Source: Candidatus Calditenuaceae archaeon JGI OTU-1
GTDB lineage: Archaea > Thermoproteota > Nitrososphaeria_A > Caldarchaeales > Calditenuaceae
Length of the DNA stretch: 29,480 nucleotides
Direction: 5' to 3'
NCBI GenBank assembly: GCA_000494145.1
Contig: AWOE01000011.1
Coordinates: 2,011-31,490 of the forward strand
Positions 21,755 to 29,385 of the stretch are shown piece by piece. Position numbers and translations under genes: made by a program. How positions within the stretch are numbered: position 1 is the first letter of the stretch; every line of letters starts with the position of its first letter. The notes under the pieces were generated by a model. It worked only from the letters and a program-made list of their open reading frames with translations. It ran no database searches and was not told where the DNA came from.

Positions 21755-21884
21755 AACGTATCGTCCTTCGTGCCCACGGATAAGCAGATCACTCGCACCG
21801 GGTCCATGCAGGCAGCGGATCGGCCACGCCTTGAGGGCGACAAAAGAAAGGAAGACGGTCCCTGACGCTGACAGGCGACGTACG

Positions 21885-23054
21885 TCAGGCTACCCTCTTG
21901 ATGACCTCGAAAGTTGAGACCTTCACGTTCGGAGGCACGTCGAGCTGGTCGGACGTCCTCGCGCCGATCAGATAGTAGGTCCCCACCCTCTCCCTGAAGA
22001 GGTCCAGGAGCCTCTGGGTCACGACGCCGTCGAAGACGACGTACTTTACGTCGTTCCCGGCCGAGAGTCTCTGGTAAAGCTCGCTGACAGGGACCCTGAA
22101 GGCCTCCGTCATGTCGTCCCTCAGGCCGACGGCGATGAGGTTCCCCTCGACCTCTTCGACGACCTTCCCGATCACCTCCCTCGGGGCCTCGGCTATCGGC
22201 GGGTGCTCCCTCTCCGCGTGGGCACCTATCCTCCTCAGAGCGTCCTGAAGAGGTACTGCGTTCTCCAGCGCCTCGACCACCTCCTTCATGCTCAGCTCCT
22301 CGACCTCCTTCCCCTGAGGGGCCCTCGCCACGAGGTCTATCCTCACCCTCCGGGCCAGCTCCCTGAGTATCATGTCGCCTGCACGGTCTCCGTCGAGGAA
22401 GGCGATCACCTTCTTTTTCCTCGCCAGCAGCTCCTCAAGGGAATAGGGGATCTTGACACCCTCTATGCCGATGACGTTGGTGTAGCCGTACCTCAGGAGG
22501 TTGATCACGTCCGCCCTGCCCTCGACGAGGATGACCTCCTCGGAGGTCAGAACGTCCGGACCGGCAGGCAGGTTGTCGGGGCCGACGTTCACGACCCTGG
22601 CCCTAACGACCGACTCCTCCAGCTCCCTGAGGGCCTCGTCGACCTCAGGAACCCTCTTCTTCTCCCACTCGAGCAGGATCGCCCTCGCCCTATCGATGAT
22701 CCTCTTCCGCTTCTCGGCCCTTACGTCCTCGATCTTCTCGACGACGACCCTCGCCGAATAGGGTCCGACCTTGTCGACGCTCTCGACCAACGCCGCGACC
22801 AGCGCCGTGTGGAACCTGTCCATGCTCGTGGGTATCGTTATCTTCCCCACGACCTTGTCTCCGTGGGCGTGGACCTGAACCTCTATCCGGCCGATCCTCC
22901 CTGTCCGCTGGAGCTCCCTCAGGTCGAGGTCGGAGCTGAAGATGCCCTCCGTCTGCCCGAAGATCGCTCCGACGACGTCGTTCTTGTCCACCAACCCGTC
23001 CACCTCTATCCGCGCCTCGATCACGTACTTCGTCGAGCTGGGCTGACTCGTCAT
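21885..23054 (-). CDS. dnaG: Archaeal DnaG primase-like protein (TOPRIM)
   Basis: A 389-residue archaeal DnaG. The N-terminal domain (1 to about 165) opens with TKYVIEARIEVDGLVDKNDV and GAIFGQTEGIFSSDLDLREL, both highly typical. The TOPRIM core has EEVILVEGRADVINLLRYGY (E178) and VIAFLDGDRAGD (D221-x-D223). In archaea this protein has primase activity in vitro and also associates with the exosome. It lacks the bacterial zinc-binding and helicase-binding domains, as expected. The ATG is at 23052-23054, with TATA-like TTTTAATAA (23090-23098) about 40 bases upstream, leaving a leader of roughly 13 nt. Bases 22877-22971 of this gene recur exactly, inverted, at the end of the window. Confidence 0.95.
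   Translation of the reverse strand: MTSQPSSTKYVIEARIEVDGLVDKNDVVGAIFGQTEGIFSSDLDLRELQRTGRIGRIEVQVHAHGDKVVGKITIPTSMDRFHTALVAALVESVDKVGPYSARVVVEKIEDVRAEKRKRIIDRARAILLEWEKKRVPEVDEALRELEESVVRARVVNVGPDNLPAGPDVLTSEEVILVEGRADVINLLRYGYTNVIGIEGVKIPYSLEELLARKKKVIAFLDGDRAGDMILRELARRVRIDLVARAPQGKEVEELSMKEVVEALENAVPLQDALRRIGAHAEREHPPIAEAPREVIGKVVEEVEGNLIAVGLRDDMTEAFRVPVSELYQRLSAGNDVKYVVFDGVVTQRLLDLFRERVGTYYLIGARTSDQLDVPPNVKVSTFEVIKRVA
22877..22971 (-). repeat. Source copy of a 95-bp inverted repeat (inside dnaG)
   Basis: These 95 bases inside dnaG are repeated exactly, in reverse complement, at 29386-29480. I checked the two copies base by base. The copy here is in an intact gene and is the natural location. 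Confidence 0.95.
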
Positions 23055-23238
23055 GACTTACCCCTTTGATCAGAGTCAACCCCCGTACGTTATTAAAATA
23101 ATTGAACCGCCCGGCACCAAGACGCCGAAAATCTCCGGGGCACCCGATCGTTTGAACCGTTGGGAACCTTTTGGAGCAGGAATTTGGCGGATTCTAATTC
23201 AGATCGGCTTATCAGCGGGCCGCGAGCTGAGGTGAACG

Positions 23239-24123
23239 ATGGGCCTCGCGAAGGGCCTGGTGGGCGCCACAATCGTCGCTTTGCTGGTCGCCGGGATCGT
23301 GCCGCATGTCCTAGCCCAAGAGGGCACCGGGAGCTCGGAGGAGCCGACCCTTCCGCTGGGCCTCGAACTGACCTCGGAGCTGAGGGCGATAATCGAGGAG
23401 CACAAGGAGGCGGTCGGTTCGATCATCCTCGAGTTCAGGCTCAAGCTCGAGAACGTAACCGAGCGGAGGGCCGAGCTGATCAGGCAGTTCCTCGAGGAGC
23501 GGCTCAACAGGACCGATGCCATCAGGAAGGAGATGGAGAGGCTGAGGGAGCTCTACGAGTCAGGGAACATCACGAAAGGGGAATACCTCGTGGCGCTGAG
23601 GGCCCTCAAGGACGAGCTGAAGGCGCTGAGCAAGACCTCGGAGAAGCTCGGGCACCTCATGCAGGAGCTGACGAAGGAGCTCAGGGAGGCGGTAGAGGAG
23701 AAGGTCGAGCGGCTGAGGGAGGTCAACAGGGAGTTCGGCAGGAGGGTCGCGGAGGAGGCGAGGAGGATAGGCGAGGAGATGAGGGAGAGGGCCCGAGAGA
23801 GGGGGGATGAGCGTGAGGAGGCGACCGATGAGAGAGGTCAACCCGCCGACCAGACTCGGACCGGACATAGGGGAAGGGGCAGGGAAAATGCCGGGAGCGG
23901 AAGGACGACGACCGAGCGACAGGACCGAGACGGCCTAGATCGCGAGTCGGCTACGACGACTACAACTACGACCGCCGAGCGACACGGTGAAGGCAGGGAC
24001 GAAGGTCGCGGTCAAGGCAGGGGGCACAGCGACGAGCGGGGCCCGACAACGACCACCACCGCAACCAATACCCTTTCCGGTGAGGAGCGCGATCGAGGAC
24101 GAGGGCGTGGACGAGGAGGTTGA
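23239..24123 (+). CDS. Secreted coiled-coil protein with Thr-rich, charged C-terminal tail
   Basis: A 294-residue protein not matched to a known family. Residues 1-26 (MGLAKGLVGATIVALLVAGI, ending VLAQ) form a Sec signal peptide. Residues about 42-190 form a long, highly charged helix with heptad Leu/Ile, e.g. IRQFLEERLNRTDAIRKEME and LKDELKALSKTSEKLG, predicted coiled coil. From about 190 the chain is disordered, with Arg/Glu/Gly repeats and two threonine runs (seven and five residues). The runs use mixed Thr codons (ACG, ACT, ACA, ACC), so selection acts on the amino acids rather than on a DNA slippage tract. There is no C-terminal membrane anchor. GAGGTGA sits 5 bases before the ATG, unlike the mostly leaderless neighbours. 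It is likely a cell-surface or periplasm-like protein, perhaps O-glycosylated on the Thr runs. Confidence 0.65.
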   Translation: MGLAKGLVGATIVALLVAGIVPHVLAQEGTGSSEEPTLPLGLELTSELRAIIEEHKEAVGSIILEFRLKLENVTERRAELIRQFLEERLNRTDAIRKEMERLRELYESGNITKGEYLVALRALKDELKALSKTSEKLGHLMQELTKELREAVEEKVERLREVNREFGRRVAEEARRIGEEMRERARERGDEREEATDERGQPADQTRTGHRGRGRENAGSGRTTTERQDRDGLDRESATTTTTTTAERHGEGRDEGRGQGRGHSDERGPTTTTTATNTLSGEERDRGRGRGRGG

Positions 24124-24205
24124 GCGGCGCGGCTCGGGCCCCGATCAAGACTTTGCGGATCGCGACGTTCAGCTGTTCGCGATGAGATTTTTTCTGACAC
24201 ACAGG

Positions 24206-24213
24206 CTATATAT
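24206..24213 (+). promoter_or_regulatory. TATA box of the membrane-anchored regulator gene
   Basis: CTATATAT centred about 31 bases before ATG 24241, implying a leader of about 4 nt and a separate promoter from the secreted protein gene. Confidence 0.5.
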
Positions 24214-24240
24214 GACGCAGACCGCCGGGCCTTGCAGCGC

Positions 24241-25161
24241 ATGACGCCCCTGACACTGATGCTTCTTGCGTTGGTGGTCGCGGGTCAAGGAGCGCCGTTC
24301 ACCGTCTATCAGGTCCAGCTGAGGACCGACGGGTCGGCCCTTTGGACCATAGAACACAGGTATCCGCTCGGTGAGAAGACCTCATCGGAGCTCTTCGATC
24401 AGGCCAGCAGGAGCCTCGACGACCTGGCCGATGGTTACAGGAGCAGGCTTCAGTCGGTGATAGGCAGGATATCGACCCAGCTCGGGAGGCCCATGTCGGT
24501 CGAGAACCTGACCGTGACCGCGAAGGTCGCCGAGACGTTGACGGGGAGCGTCGGCGTAATCAGGATCGGTTTCGTCTGGAAGGGGTTCGCCCTCCAGCTC
24601 GGCGACGGGAGGCTGGAGGTGGGAGACGTCTTCATCGGAGGGCTCGTGCTCCTCGAAGGAGAATCCCTGAGGTTCCTCTTCCCCGAGCAGCTCTCGGTAG
24701 TGGAGGTCTCCCCGAGACCGGACACGTCCGGGCCTGGATTCGTGGAATGGTCCGGGAGGAAGGTCTTCAGGGACGGAGAGCCCCGGATCGTCCTCGCTGC
24801 AGGCCATCCATCCCAACAGGGCCCGCTAACCGCACCTTCACCGTCCACTTCAGCTCCGTCCCAGTTGTTTGACCCGCTAATCTTAGCGTTCTTCGCGGCA
24901 GCAGCCGCCGGCGTCGCGATCGGTGCTGTAGTCTTGGCCCGCAGCAGGAACAAGAGGAGTTTCGCGTACGCCTCGGACGACGTCGGGAAGGTCCTCGAGG
25001 TCATCAGGAGGCACGGAGGCGTGGTCACCCAGTCGACGATCGTGAGGGAGAGCGGGCTCTCGAAGTCGACGGTCAGCACGATCCTCAAGGTCCTCGAGAG
25101 GGAAGGCGTCGTGGTGAGGCAGAAGGCCGGTCGTGAGAAGCTGGTCCGGTTAACCAGGTGA
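24241..25161 (+). CDS. Membrane-anchored winged-helix regulator with extracytoplasmic domain
   Basis: About 306 residues. An N-terminal signal or anchor (MTPLTLMLLALVVAGQGAPF) is followed by an outside domain (about 20-190, beta-rich, e.g. FTVYQVQLRTDGSALWTIEH). A Ser/Pro/Thr-rich linker (PLTAPSPSTSAPSQ) leads to a membrane span (about 208-230, LILAFFAAAAAGVAIGAVVL). A cytoplasmic winged helix ends the protein (VGKVLEVIRRHGGVVTQSTI, then VRESGLSKSTVSTILKVLER, then EGVVVRQKAGREKLVRLT). This is the layout of archaeal membrane-bound MarR/IclR-like transcription factors (DUF7343/7345-type). It could sense something outside the cell and act on DNA directly. A TTG at 24232 would add three residues. 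It starts 117 bases after the secreted coiled-coil gene, which is a possible ligand or target. Confidence 0.75.
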   Translation: MTPLTLMLLALVVAGQGAPFTVYQVQLRTDGSALWTIEHRYPLGEKTSSELFDQASRSLDDLADGYRSRLQSVIGRISTQLGRPMSVENLTVTAKVAETLTGSVGVIRIGFVWKGFALQLGDGRLEVGDVFIGGLVLLEGESLRFLFPEQLSVVEVSPRPDTSGPGFVEWSGRKVFRDGEPRIVLAAGHPSQQGPLTAPSPSTSAPSQLFDPLILAFFAAAAAGVAIGAVVLARSRNKRSFAYASDDVGKVLEVIRRHGGVVTQSTIVRESGLSKSTVSTILKVLEREGVVVRQKAGREKLVRLTR

Positions 25162-25250
25162 GGCTCTAGACCCGCCCAGGATGCGGAGGAGCGGCTCGGC
25201 GGGCGTGGTCGGGTAAATCTAATCTTCAGCCGAGGTGAAGTCGAACGGGC

Positions 25251-25616
25251 TTGGCGCTGAAGGTCTCGATCGTGGGACTCTTCCCGACGGTCTTCTCGAC
25301 GAGGTGCAAGGCGGTCTGTGACCCCGCGGGGGTCGCCGGCCTCAGGACCATCGAGTCGCAGCTCTCCGAGTACCCGGAGGAGATCAGGGCTCAGGTCGCC
25401 GCGGCCGCTGAGGCGGTCGCCGAGTTGGTCAGGTTCTTCCCCGACCTCCAGATCGAGCTGGTCCACGCGATGAGCCCGAAGGGTCTCGTTCTCTCGCTCC
25501 TTCACAGGTTGAAGAGGGGGACCCACGCGATCATCGCAGGAAGGGTCTACTCGCTGCCTCATCAGCTGGAGGACCTAGTAAGGACGGTAGAGGGCCTGCT
25601 CACCTCGAACCGATAA
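25251..25616 (+). CDS. Hypothetical 121-residue alpha/beta protein with CxxxC
   Basis: The protein starts at TTG 25251 and reads MALKVSIVGLFPTVFSTRCK, then AVCDPAGVAGL. C19 and C23 lie shortly after the first beta strand, then come helix-rich segments (EEIRAQVAAAAEAVAELVRF) and a strand ELVHAMSPKGLVL, ending HAIIAGRVYSLPHQLEDLVR. The pattern of strand, cysteine pair, helix and strand is compatible with a thioredoxin-like fold, but the CxxxC spacing is not the usual CxxC. I do not recognise the family. GAGGTGA (25231-25237) is 13 bases before the TTG. It lies upstream of thiW on the same strand, with 48 bases to the chosen thiW start, so it may be part of that operon. Confidence 0.5.
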   Translation: MALKVSIVGLFPTVFSTRCKAVCDPAGVAGLRTIESQLSEYPEEIRAQVAAAAEAVAELVRFFPDLQIELVHAMSPKGLVLSLLHRLKRGTHAIIAGRVYSLPHQLEDLVRTVEGLLTSNR

Positions 25617-25664
25617 CCGACTTATGAAATTGGTAAAATGGGAGGACCCGCCGGCAGCTACGGG

Positions 25665-26240
25665 ATGCTCTCCGGCAGAGAACCGGCAAGGACCGTCGCG
25701 CTGATCGTCGTCCTCTCAGTCCTCGGTCTGGTGCTGGCGCCTTTCTTCTGGTTCCCGTTCCTGGGCACGAGGGCCTTCCCGGGTCAGCACCTCGTCAACG
25801 TCCTCGCCGGCATACTGCTCGGGCCTGTCAGGTCGATACCGGTGCCTGTCATCGTCGGGACGGTGAGGCTGATGCTCGGGATAGGAACGGTCTTCGCGTA
25901 TCCGGGCGGCATACCCGGGACGATCATGGTGGGCCTCTTCCAGAGGTTCGTCACCGGCAGGTTCAGGGACCACAGGGTCAGGTACCTCTCGGCCTTCGCG
26001 GAGCCGATAGGGACCGTCCTGATCGGTGGCACGCTCTCGCTCCTCATCATCGGGCCGCTGCTGAACGTGCCCTCGATCGTCGACCTCCTCTCAGGGGAGA
26101 CCGTCATCGCGGCCCTGCTCACCTTCTGGGCCGGATGGGCGGTGAGCTCCGTCATCGGCGCCTCGATAGGCTACGTCGTAACGATGGTCCTGAGCAGGGC
26201 CCTCCCCGACCTCTTTCCGGGACCAGGGAGGCAGAAGTGA
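25665..26240 (+). CDS. thiW: ThiW, substrate-binding (S) component of an ECF thiazole/thiamine-precursor importer
   Basis: About 191 residues with five or six membrane spans. The segment FPFLGTRAFPGQHLVNVLAG and following ILLGP is the hallmark of ThiW; VGTVRLMLGIGTVFAYPGGI and AEPIGTVLIGGTLS also fit. ThiW proteins bind the thiazole part of thiamine (hydroxyethylthiazole) for the energy-coupling-factor importer. I chose ATG 25665 because GTAAAATGG (25633-25641) lies about 28 bases before it, a leaderless start; an in-frame ATG at 25638 would add nine residues. No TPP riboswitch consensus is visible upstream. The stop overlaps the next ATG as TGATG. The ECF ATPase and T subunits are not in the window. 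A downstream thiamine gene supports the call. Confidence 0.85.
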   Translation: MLSGREPARTVALIVVLSVLGLVLAPFFWFPFLGTRAFPGQHLVNVLAGILLGPVRSIPVPVIVGTVRLMLGIGTVFAYPGGIPGTIMVGLFQRFVTGRFRDHRVRYLSAFAEPIGTVLIGGTLSLLIIGPLLNVPSIVDLLSGETVIAALLTFWAGWAVSSVIGASIGYVVTMVLSRALPDLFPGPGRQK

Positions 26241-26896
26241 TGGACGTGGCGACGCTGGACCTCGAGGTCGATCGGCTGTTGGGGAAGAAGACCCTGATCG
26301 TCGGCGAGGCGGGCACCGGGAAGTCCCACCTCCTCGCCCGGATCCTCGAGAAGATGGTGGAGGTCCTCGATCCAAAAGAGATCACCCTGATAGACATGGC
26401 GCCTTTCAGGTTCTCGGGGATCGGCGGGAAGCTGAGGGACCTGACGGACTCTGTGGGTCGTGTCAGGTACCTGACCGATGACGGGATAGCGCCACCGAGG
26501 CTTCTCGGCAGGAACGCAGCCGAGGTCCTGAGGCTCGCGGAGCGCAACGCATCGCTCATCGGTCCTCTCCTGAACGAGTACCTCAAGAGGCCCACCCGTG
26601 TCCTCCTGGTCAACGACGTCACGGTCTACCTCCACGCCGGCGATCCGTCGTTGCTGGGGAGGGTCATGGAGGCTGCGGAGACGTTCGTTGCGACCTGTTA
26701 CGAGGGGAGGCTCCTGAGCGACGACAGGGGCTCCGGGATCACGGAAATAGAGAGGAAGAGGCTGGCCGAGCTCAAGGGGAGGGTCGACAACGTGCTGGTG
26801 CTGAGGGAACCGTTTATTGTCCGTCGAGATGGGATTGGAACCGGCGGAGGTGGGGCAGGTGAGGATACCGAGGGCCCTCACGGTAGCAGGTTCTGA
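26240..26896 (+). CDS. P-loop NTPase of unknown function in the thiamine operon
   Basis: A 218-residue protein. Walker A is TLIVGEAGTGKSHLLARILE (GEAGTGKS at 22-29). A possible Walker B is RVLLVNDVTVYLH (about 121-131), with N-D in place of the usual D-E. It has no ABC signature, so it is not the ATPase of the ECF importer. The fold resembles RecA-like or AAA-like ATPases, but no family is evident. Its ATG overlaps the thiW stop as TGATG and its last 38 bases overlap thiDN, so it is firmly inside the operon. It could be a regulator or a helper of thiamine uptake. The C-terminal tail (GTGGGGAGEDTEGPHGSRF) is read from the overlap and may be unstructured. Confidence 0.6.
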   Translation: MDVATLDLEVDRLLGKKTLIVGEAGTGKSHLLARILEKMVEVLDPKEITLIDMAPFRFSGIGGKLRDLTDSVGRVRYLTDDGIAPPRLLGRNAAEVLRLAERNASLIGPLLNEYLKRPTRVLLVNDVTVYLHAGDPSLLGRVMEAAETFVATCYEGRLLSDDRGSGITEIERKRLAELKGRVDNVLVLREPFIVRRDGIGTGGGGAGEDTEGPHGSRF

Positions 26897-28229
26897 CTCA
26901 GGAGGGGGTGCAGGAATCCAGGCGGACCTGAAGACCTTCGCAGCCCTCGGCGTCCACGGCATGTCGGCGATCACATCGATCACAGCTCAGAACACTCACT
27001 CGGTCACGAGGGTTGTGGACCTCGACCCCGAGATGGTGGTGGAGCAGATCAGGGTCTGCGTCGAGGACATCGGCGTCGACGCGGTCAAGACCGGGATGCT
27101 TCACACGACGGAGATCATCAGGGCCGTTGCGGACGAGCTCAAAAAGGTCGTTGCACCGAAGGTAGTAGACCCTGTGATGGTAGCGAAGAGCGGTGCGCCT
27201 CTTCTCAGGGACGACGCCATCAGAACCTTGGTTGAGGAGCTGATACCGATTGCAGATGTGGTGACGCCGAACGCGAGGGAGGCCGAGAGGTTGACCGGCA
27301 TACCTGTGAAGGGACTTGAGGACCAGAAGAAGGCTGCGAAGGAGATCGCCGAGCTGGGCGCAAGGGCTGTAATCGTAAAGGGAGGTCACGTTGACGGCCC
27401 TGTGGTCCGAGACGTTCTCTACTTCAACGGAGAGTATGTAGTTCTCGAGTCGGAGAGAATACAGACGAAGAACACCCACGGCACCGGTTGCACCTTCGCC
27501 TCGGCGATAGCTGCACACCTCGCCCACGGAAGGGAGGTCGTGGAGGCGGTAAGGAGGGCAAAGGAGTTCGTAACAGACGCGATAAGGTACGGGCTCGACC
27601 TGGGGAAGGGAGCAGGGCCGGTCAATCCGGTGTGGGGAGCGCTGAGGAAGGCGTGGCTTTACGAGGCGATGGAGAACGTCAGCGTTGCGACCGAGATCCT
27701 CGAGCGGGTTGAGGGGATCGGCTGGATCTGCCCCGAGTCGATGATCAACATAGCGGAGGTGGTGCCCTTCGGCTCCTCGATCGGCGACGTCGTCAGCATA
27801 CCGGGGAGAATAGCGAACGTCGGAGGCAGGTTGAGGCCCTCGTCGTGTCCCAGGCCGGGAGGCTCGAAGCACGTGGCCTCGGCTGTCCTCGTCGCCCATT
27901 CCCTCGACTGGAGGATCAGGGCTGCGATGAACGTCAGGTACGATGAGCGGATACTGGAGTCCGCGTCGAGGCTCGGCATGAGCGTCTCGAGCTACGACAG
28001 GTCCAAAGAACCTCCTGAGATCAAGAACGTGGAGGGTATGACCATCAGGTGGGGTGTTCGGGAGGCATTTAACCAGGCCGGTAAAGTGACGGACATAGTC
28101 TACCACCTGGGAGACTTCGGAAAAGAACCCATGATAACCATATTTGGCGAGAATGCTGTCGACGTCGTAAAAAAGCTACTCCGCATACTTAACAAGGAAG
28201 ATCAACCGGATCCAGAAAGGCATATCTGA
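26859..28229 (+). CDS. thiD: ThiD-ThiN fusion (HMP/HMP-P kinase and thiamine-phosphate synthase)
   Basis: A 456-residue two-domain enzyme. ThiD (about 5-265) has ALTVAGSDSGGGAGIQADLK, VDPVMVAKSGAPLL and the catalytic NTHGTGCTFASAIAAHL with C211. It phosphorylates hydroxymethylpyrimidine and its monophosphate. ThiN (about 280-456), the archaeal thiamine-phosphate synthase that replaces ThiE, has PESMINIAEVVPFGSSIGDV, FNQAGKVTDIVYHLGDFGKE and EPMITIFGENAVDVV. Together they couple the pyrimidine to the thiazole supplied by ThiW uptake. The start is GTG 26859, with GGAGGTG seven bases upstream and a TATA-like CGTTTATTGT (26809-26818) inside the previous gene, so extra internal initiation is possible. 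It is complete, with the usual length. Confidence 0.93.
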   Translation: MRIPRALTVAGSDSGGGAGIQADLKTFAALGVHGMSAITSITAQNTHSVTRVVDLDPEMVVEQIRVCVEDIGVDAVKTGMLHTTEIIRAVADELKKVVAPKVVDPVMVAKSGAPLLRDDAIRTLVEELIPIADVVTPNAREAERLTGIPVKGLEDQKKAAKEIAELGARAVIVKGGHVDGPVVRDVLYFNGEYVVLESERIQTKNTHGTGCTFASAIAAHLAHGREVVEAVRRAKEFVTDAIRYGLDLGKGAGPVNPVWGALRKAWLYEAMENVSVATEILERVEGIGWICPESMINIAEVVPFGSSIGDVVSIPGRIANVGGRLRPSSCPRPGGSKHVASAVLVAHSLDWRIRAAMNVRYDERILESASRLGMSVSSYDRSKEPPEIKNVEGMTIRWGVREAFNQAGKVTDIVYHLGDFGKEPMITIFGENAVDVVKKLLRILNKEDQPDPERHI

Positions 28230-28296
28230 TGGACGATCTCCTATTACCGGCATTCACATCATAACGATCTGCACTTTTATGTTGGCAGAATGTTAT

Positions 28297-28358
28297 GCTA
28301 CGTAGCTATATAACAAATCACAATTATATTGTGAGGCCATTCACCAAACAACGGTGAG
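28297..28358 (+). promoter_or_regulatory. Promoter with operator-like palindrome upstream of the FAD oxidoreductase
   Basis: CTATATAA (28306-28313) is the TATA box. TCACAATTATATTGTGA (28318-28334) is a perfect 7+3+7 palindrome just downstream, at the expected transcript start region. GCTACGTAGC (28297-28306) is a 10-base palindrome overlapping the TATA box. GGTGAG (28353-28358) is the Shine-Dalgarno for ATG 28362. The layout suggests a repressor-controlled gene. Apart from these sites, 28230-28361 holds no gene that I can see. Confidence 0.5.
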
Positions 28359-28361
28359 AAC

Positions 28362-29385
28362 ATGGCGATGTACGACGTAGTGATCATCGGAGGTGGTGCG
28401 GTCGGACTCTCACTGGCGTACCTCGGAGCGAAGCGGGGATACGAGGTGGCGGTCATCGAGAGCAGGCACCTCTGCAGCGGCGCCACGGGTAGGAGCGCGG
28501 GGATCGTAACCGTCCAGCTGAGCATACCGGAGGACGTAGCGATGGCGAAGAGGACGATCGAGGTCTTCAGGGAGGTGAGCGACTTAACCGGCGTACCCTT
28601 CTACAGGAGGACCGGGTTCCTCACGGTGCTGCCTGAAAGGCTCCTCGATGAGTCGCTGGAACCGCTCAGAGCCAACGGAACGACCTACACGGTGCTGAAG
28701 GCCTACGAAATAGAGGGACACGTCCCGTTCCTGAGGGTCTACGACCACGAGGTGGGGATACTTACGCTCGACGACATGACCGTCGACGCCTCGAAGATGG
28801 GAAGGGCCTTCGGCGCTGTGCTGAGCGACTTCGGTGTTGACGTCTACGAGTGGAACGGCAGTACGTCCATATCCCTCGACGGGACGAGGATCAGGAGCGT
28901 CTCGGTCAACGGCGGGACTGAGCTGAGGGGGAGGAGCTACGTTCTGGCTGCTGGACCGTGGAATAAGGTCGTCCTAAAAGAGATCGGTGTTCGAGCATCG
29001 TTCCTCACAATATACAAATGCCAGGTCGTGAGGGTCAAGGGGGATGGAGTAGACGCATACGTGCCGCTCTACACGATGGGCGAGCACCTTTACATGAGGC
29101 CCGATATGGAAGGGACCTCCGTCGTCGGAAACGGATACGCTAAGGTCGTCGAGGTTCCGGAGGACGCGATGGACGGGCTCGAGAAGGAGTACGTGCAGCA
29201 CATAGCCGAGCTGCTGGCCGAGAGGGTCTTCAACCCCGAGGACTTCAGGGTCAACGGGGGATGGTCAGGCCCGTGCAGCATCACGCCCGACGGGTACCCC
29301 GTTATCGGTAGGGTCCCTGGGTTCGAGAACGCGTACATAGTCGACGGCCTCGACGGCTACGGGCTGATGAGGGCTGCCGGCGTCG
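28362..29385 (+). CDS. DAO-family FAD-dependent oxidoreductase, 3' end lost at an artefactual junction
   Basis: About 341 codons are visible. The protein starts MAMYDVVIIGGGAVGLSLAY, the FAD-binding GxGxxG strand-helix, with an acidic residue ending the second strand (AVIES). HLCSGATGRSAGIV is the DAO-family active-site loop, and VNGGWSGPCSITPDGYPVIG and VDGLDGYGLMRAAGVAE near the end are the FAD-site closing segments. These enzymes oxidise amine substrates such as glycine, sarcosine or proline (ThiO and SoxB are relatives); the substrate here is unknown. From 29386 the sequence is an exact inverted copy of dnaG and the frame ends shortly after in unrelated residues, so the last 30 or so residues of the true protein are missing. 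An ATG at 28368 is an alternative start. Confidence 0.8.

Noticed and set aside
25162..25664. TPP riboswitch ahead of thiW or the preceding gene
   Set aside because: I looked for the conserved CUGAGA and related core elements and did not find them.
26898..28106. 402-codon minus-strand open frame
   Set aside because: Shadow of ThiDN.
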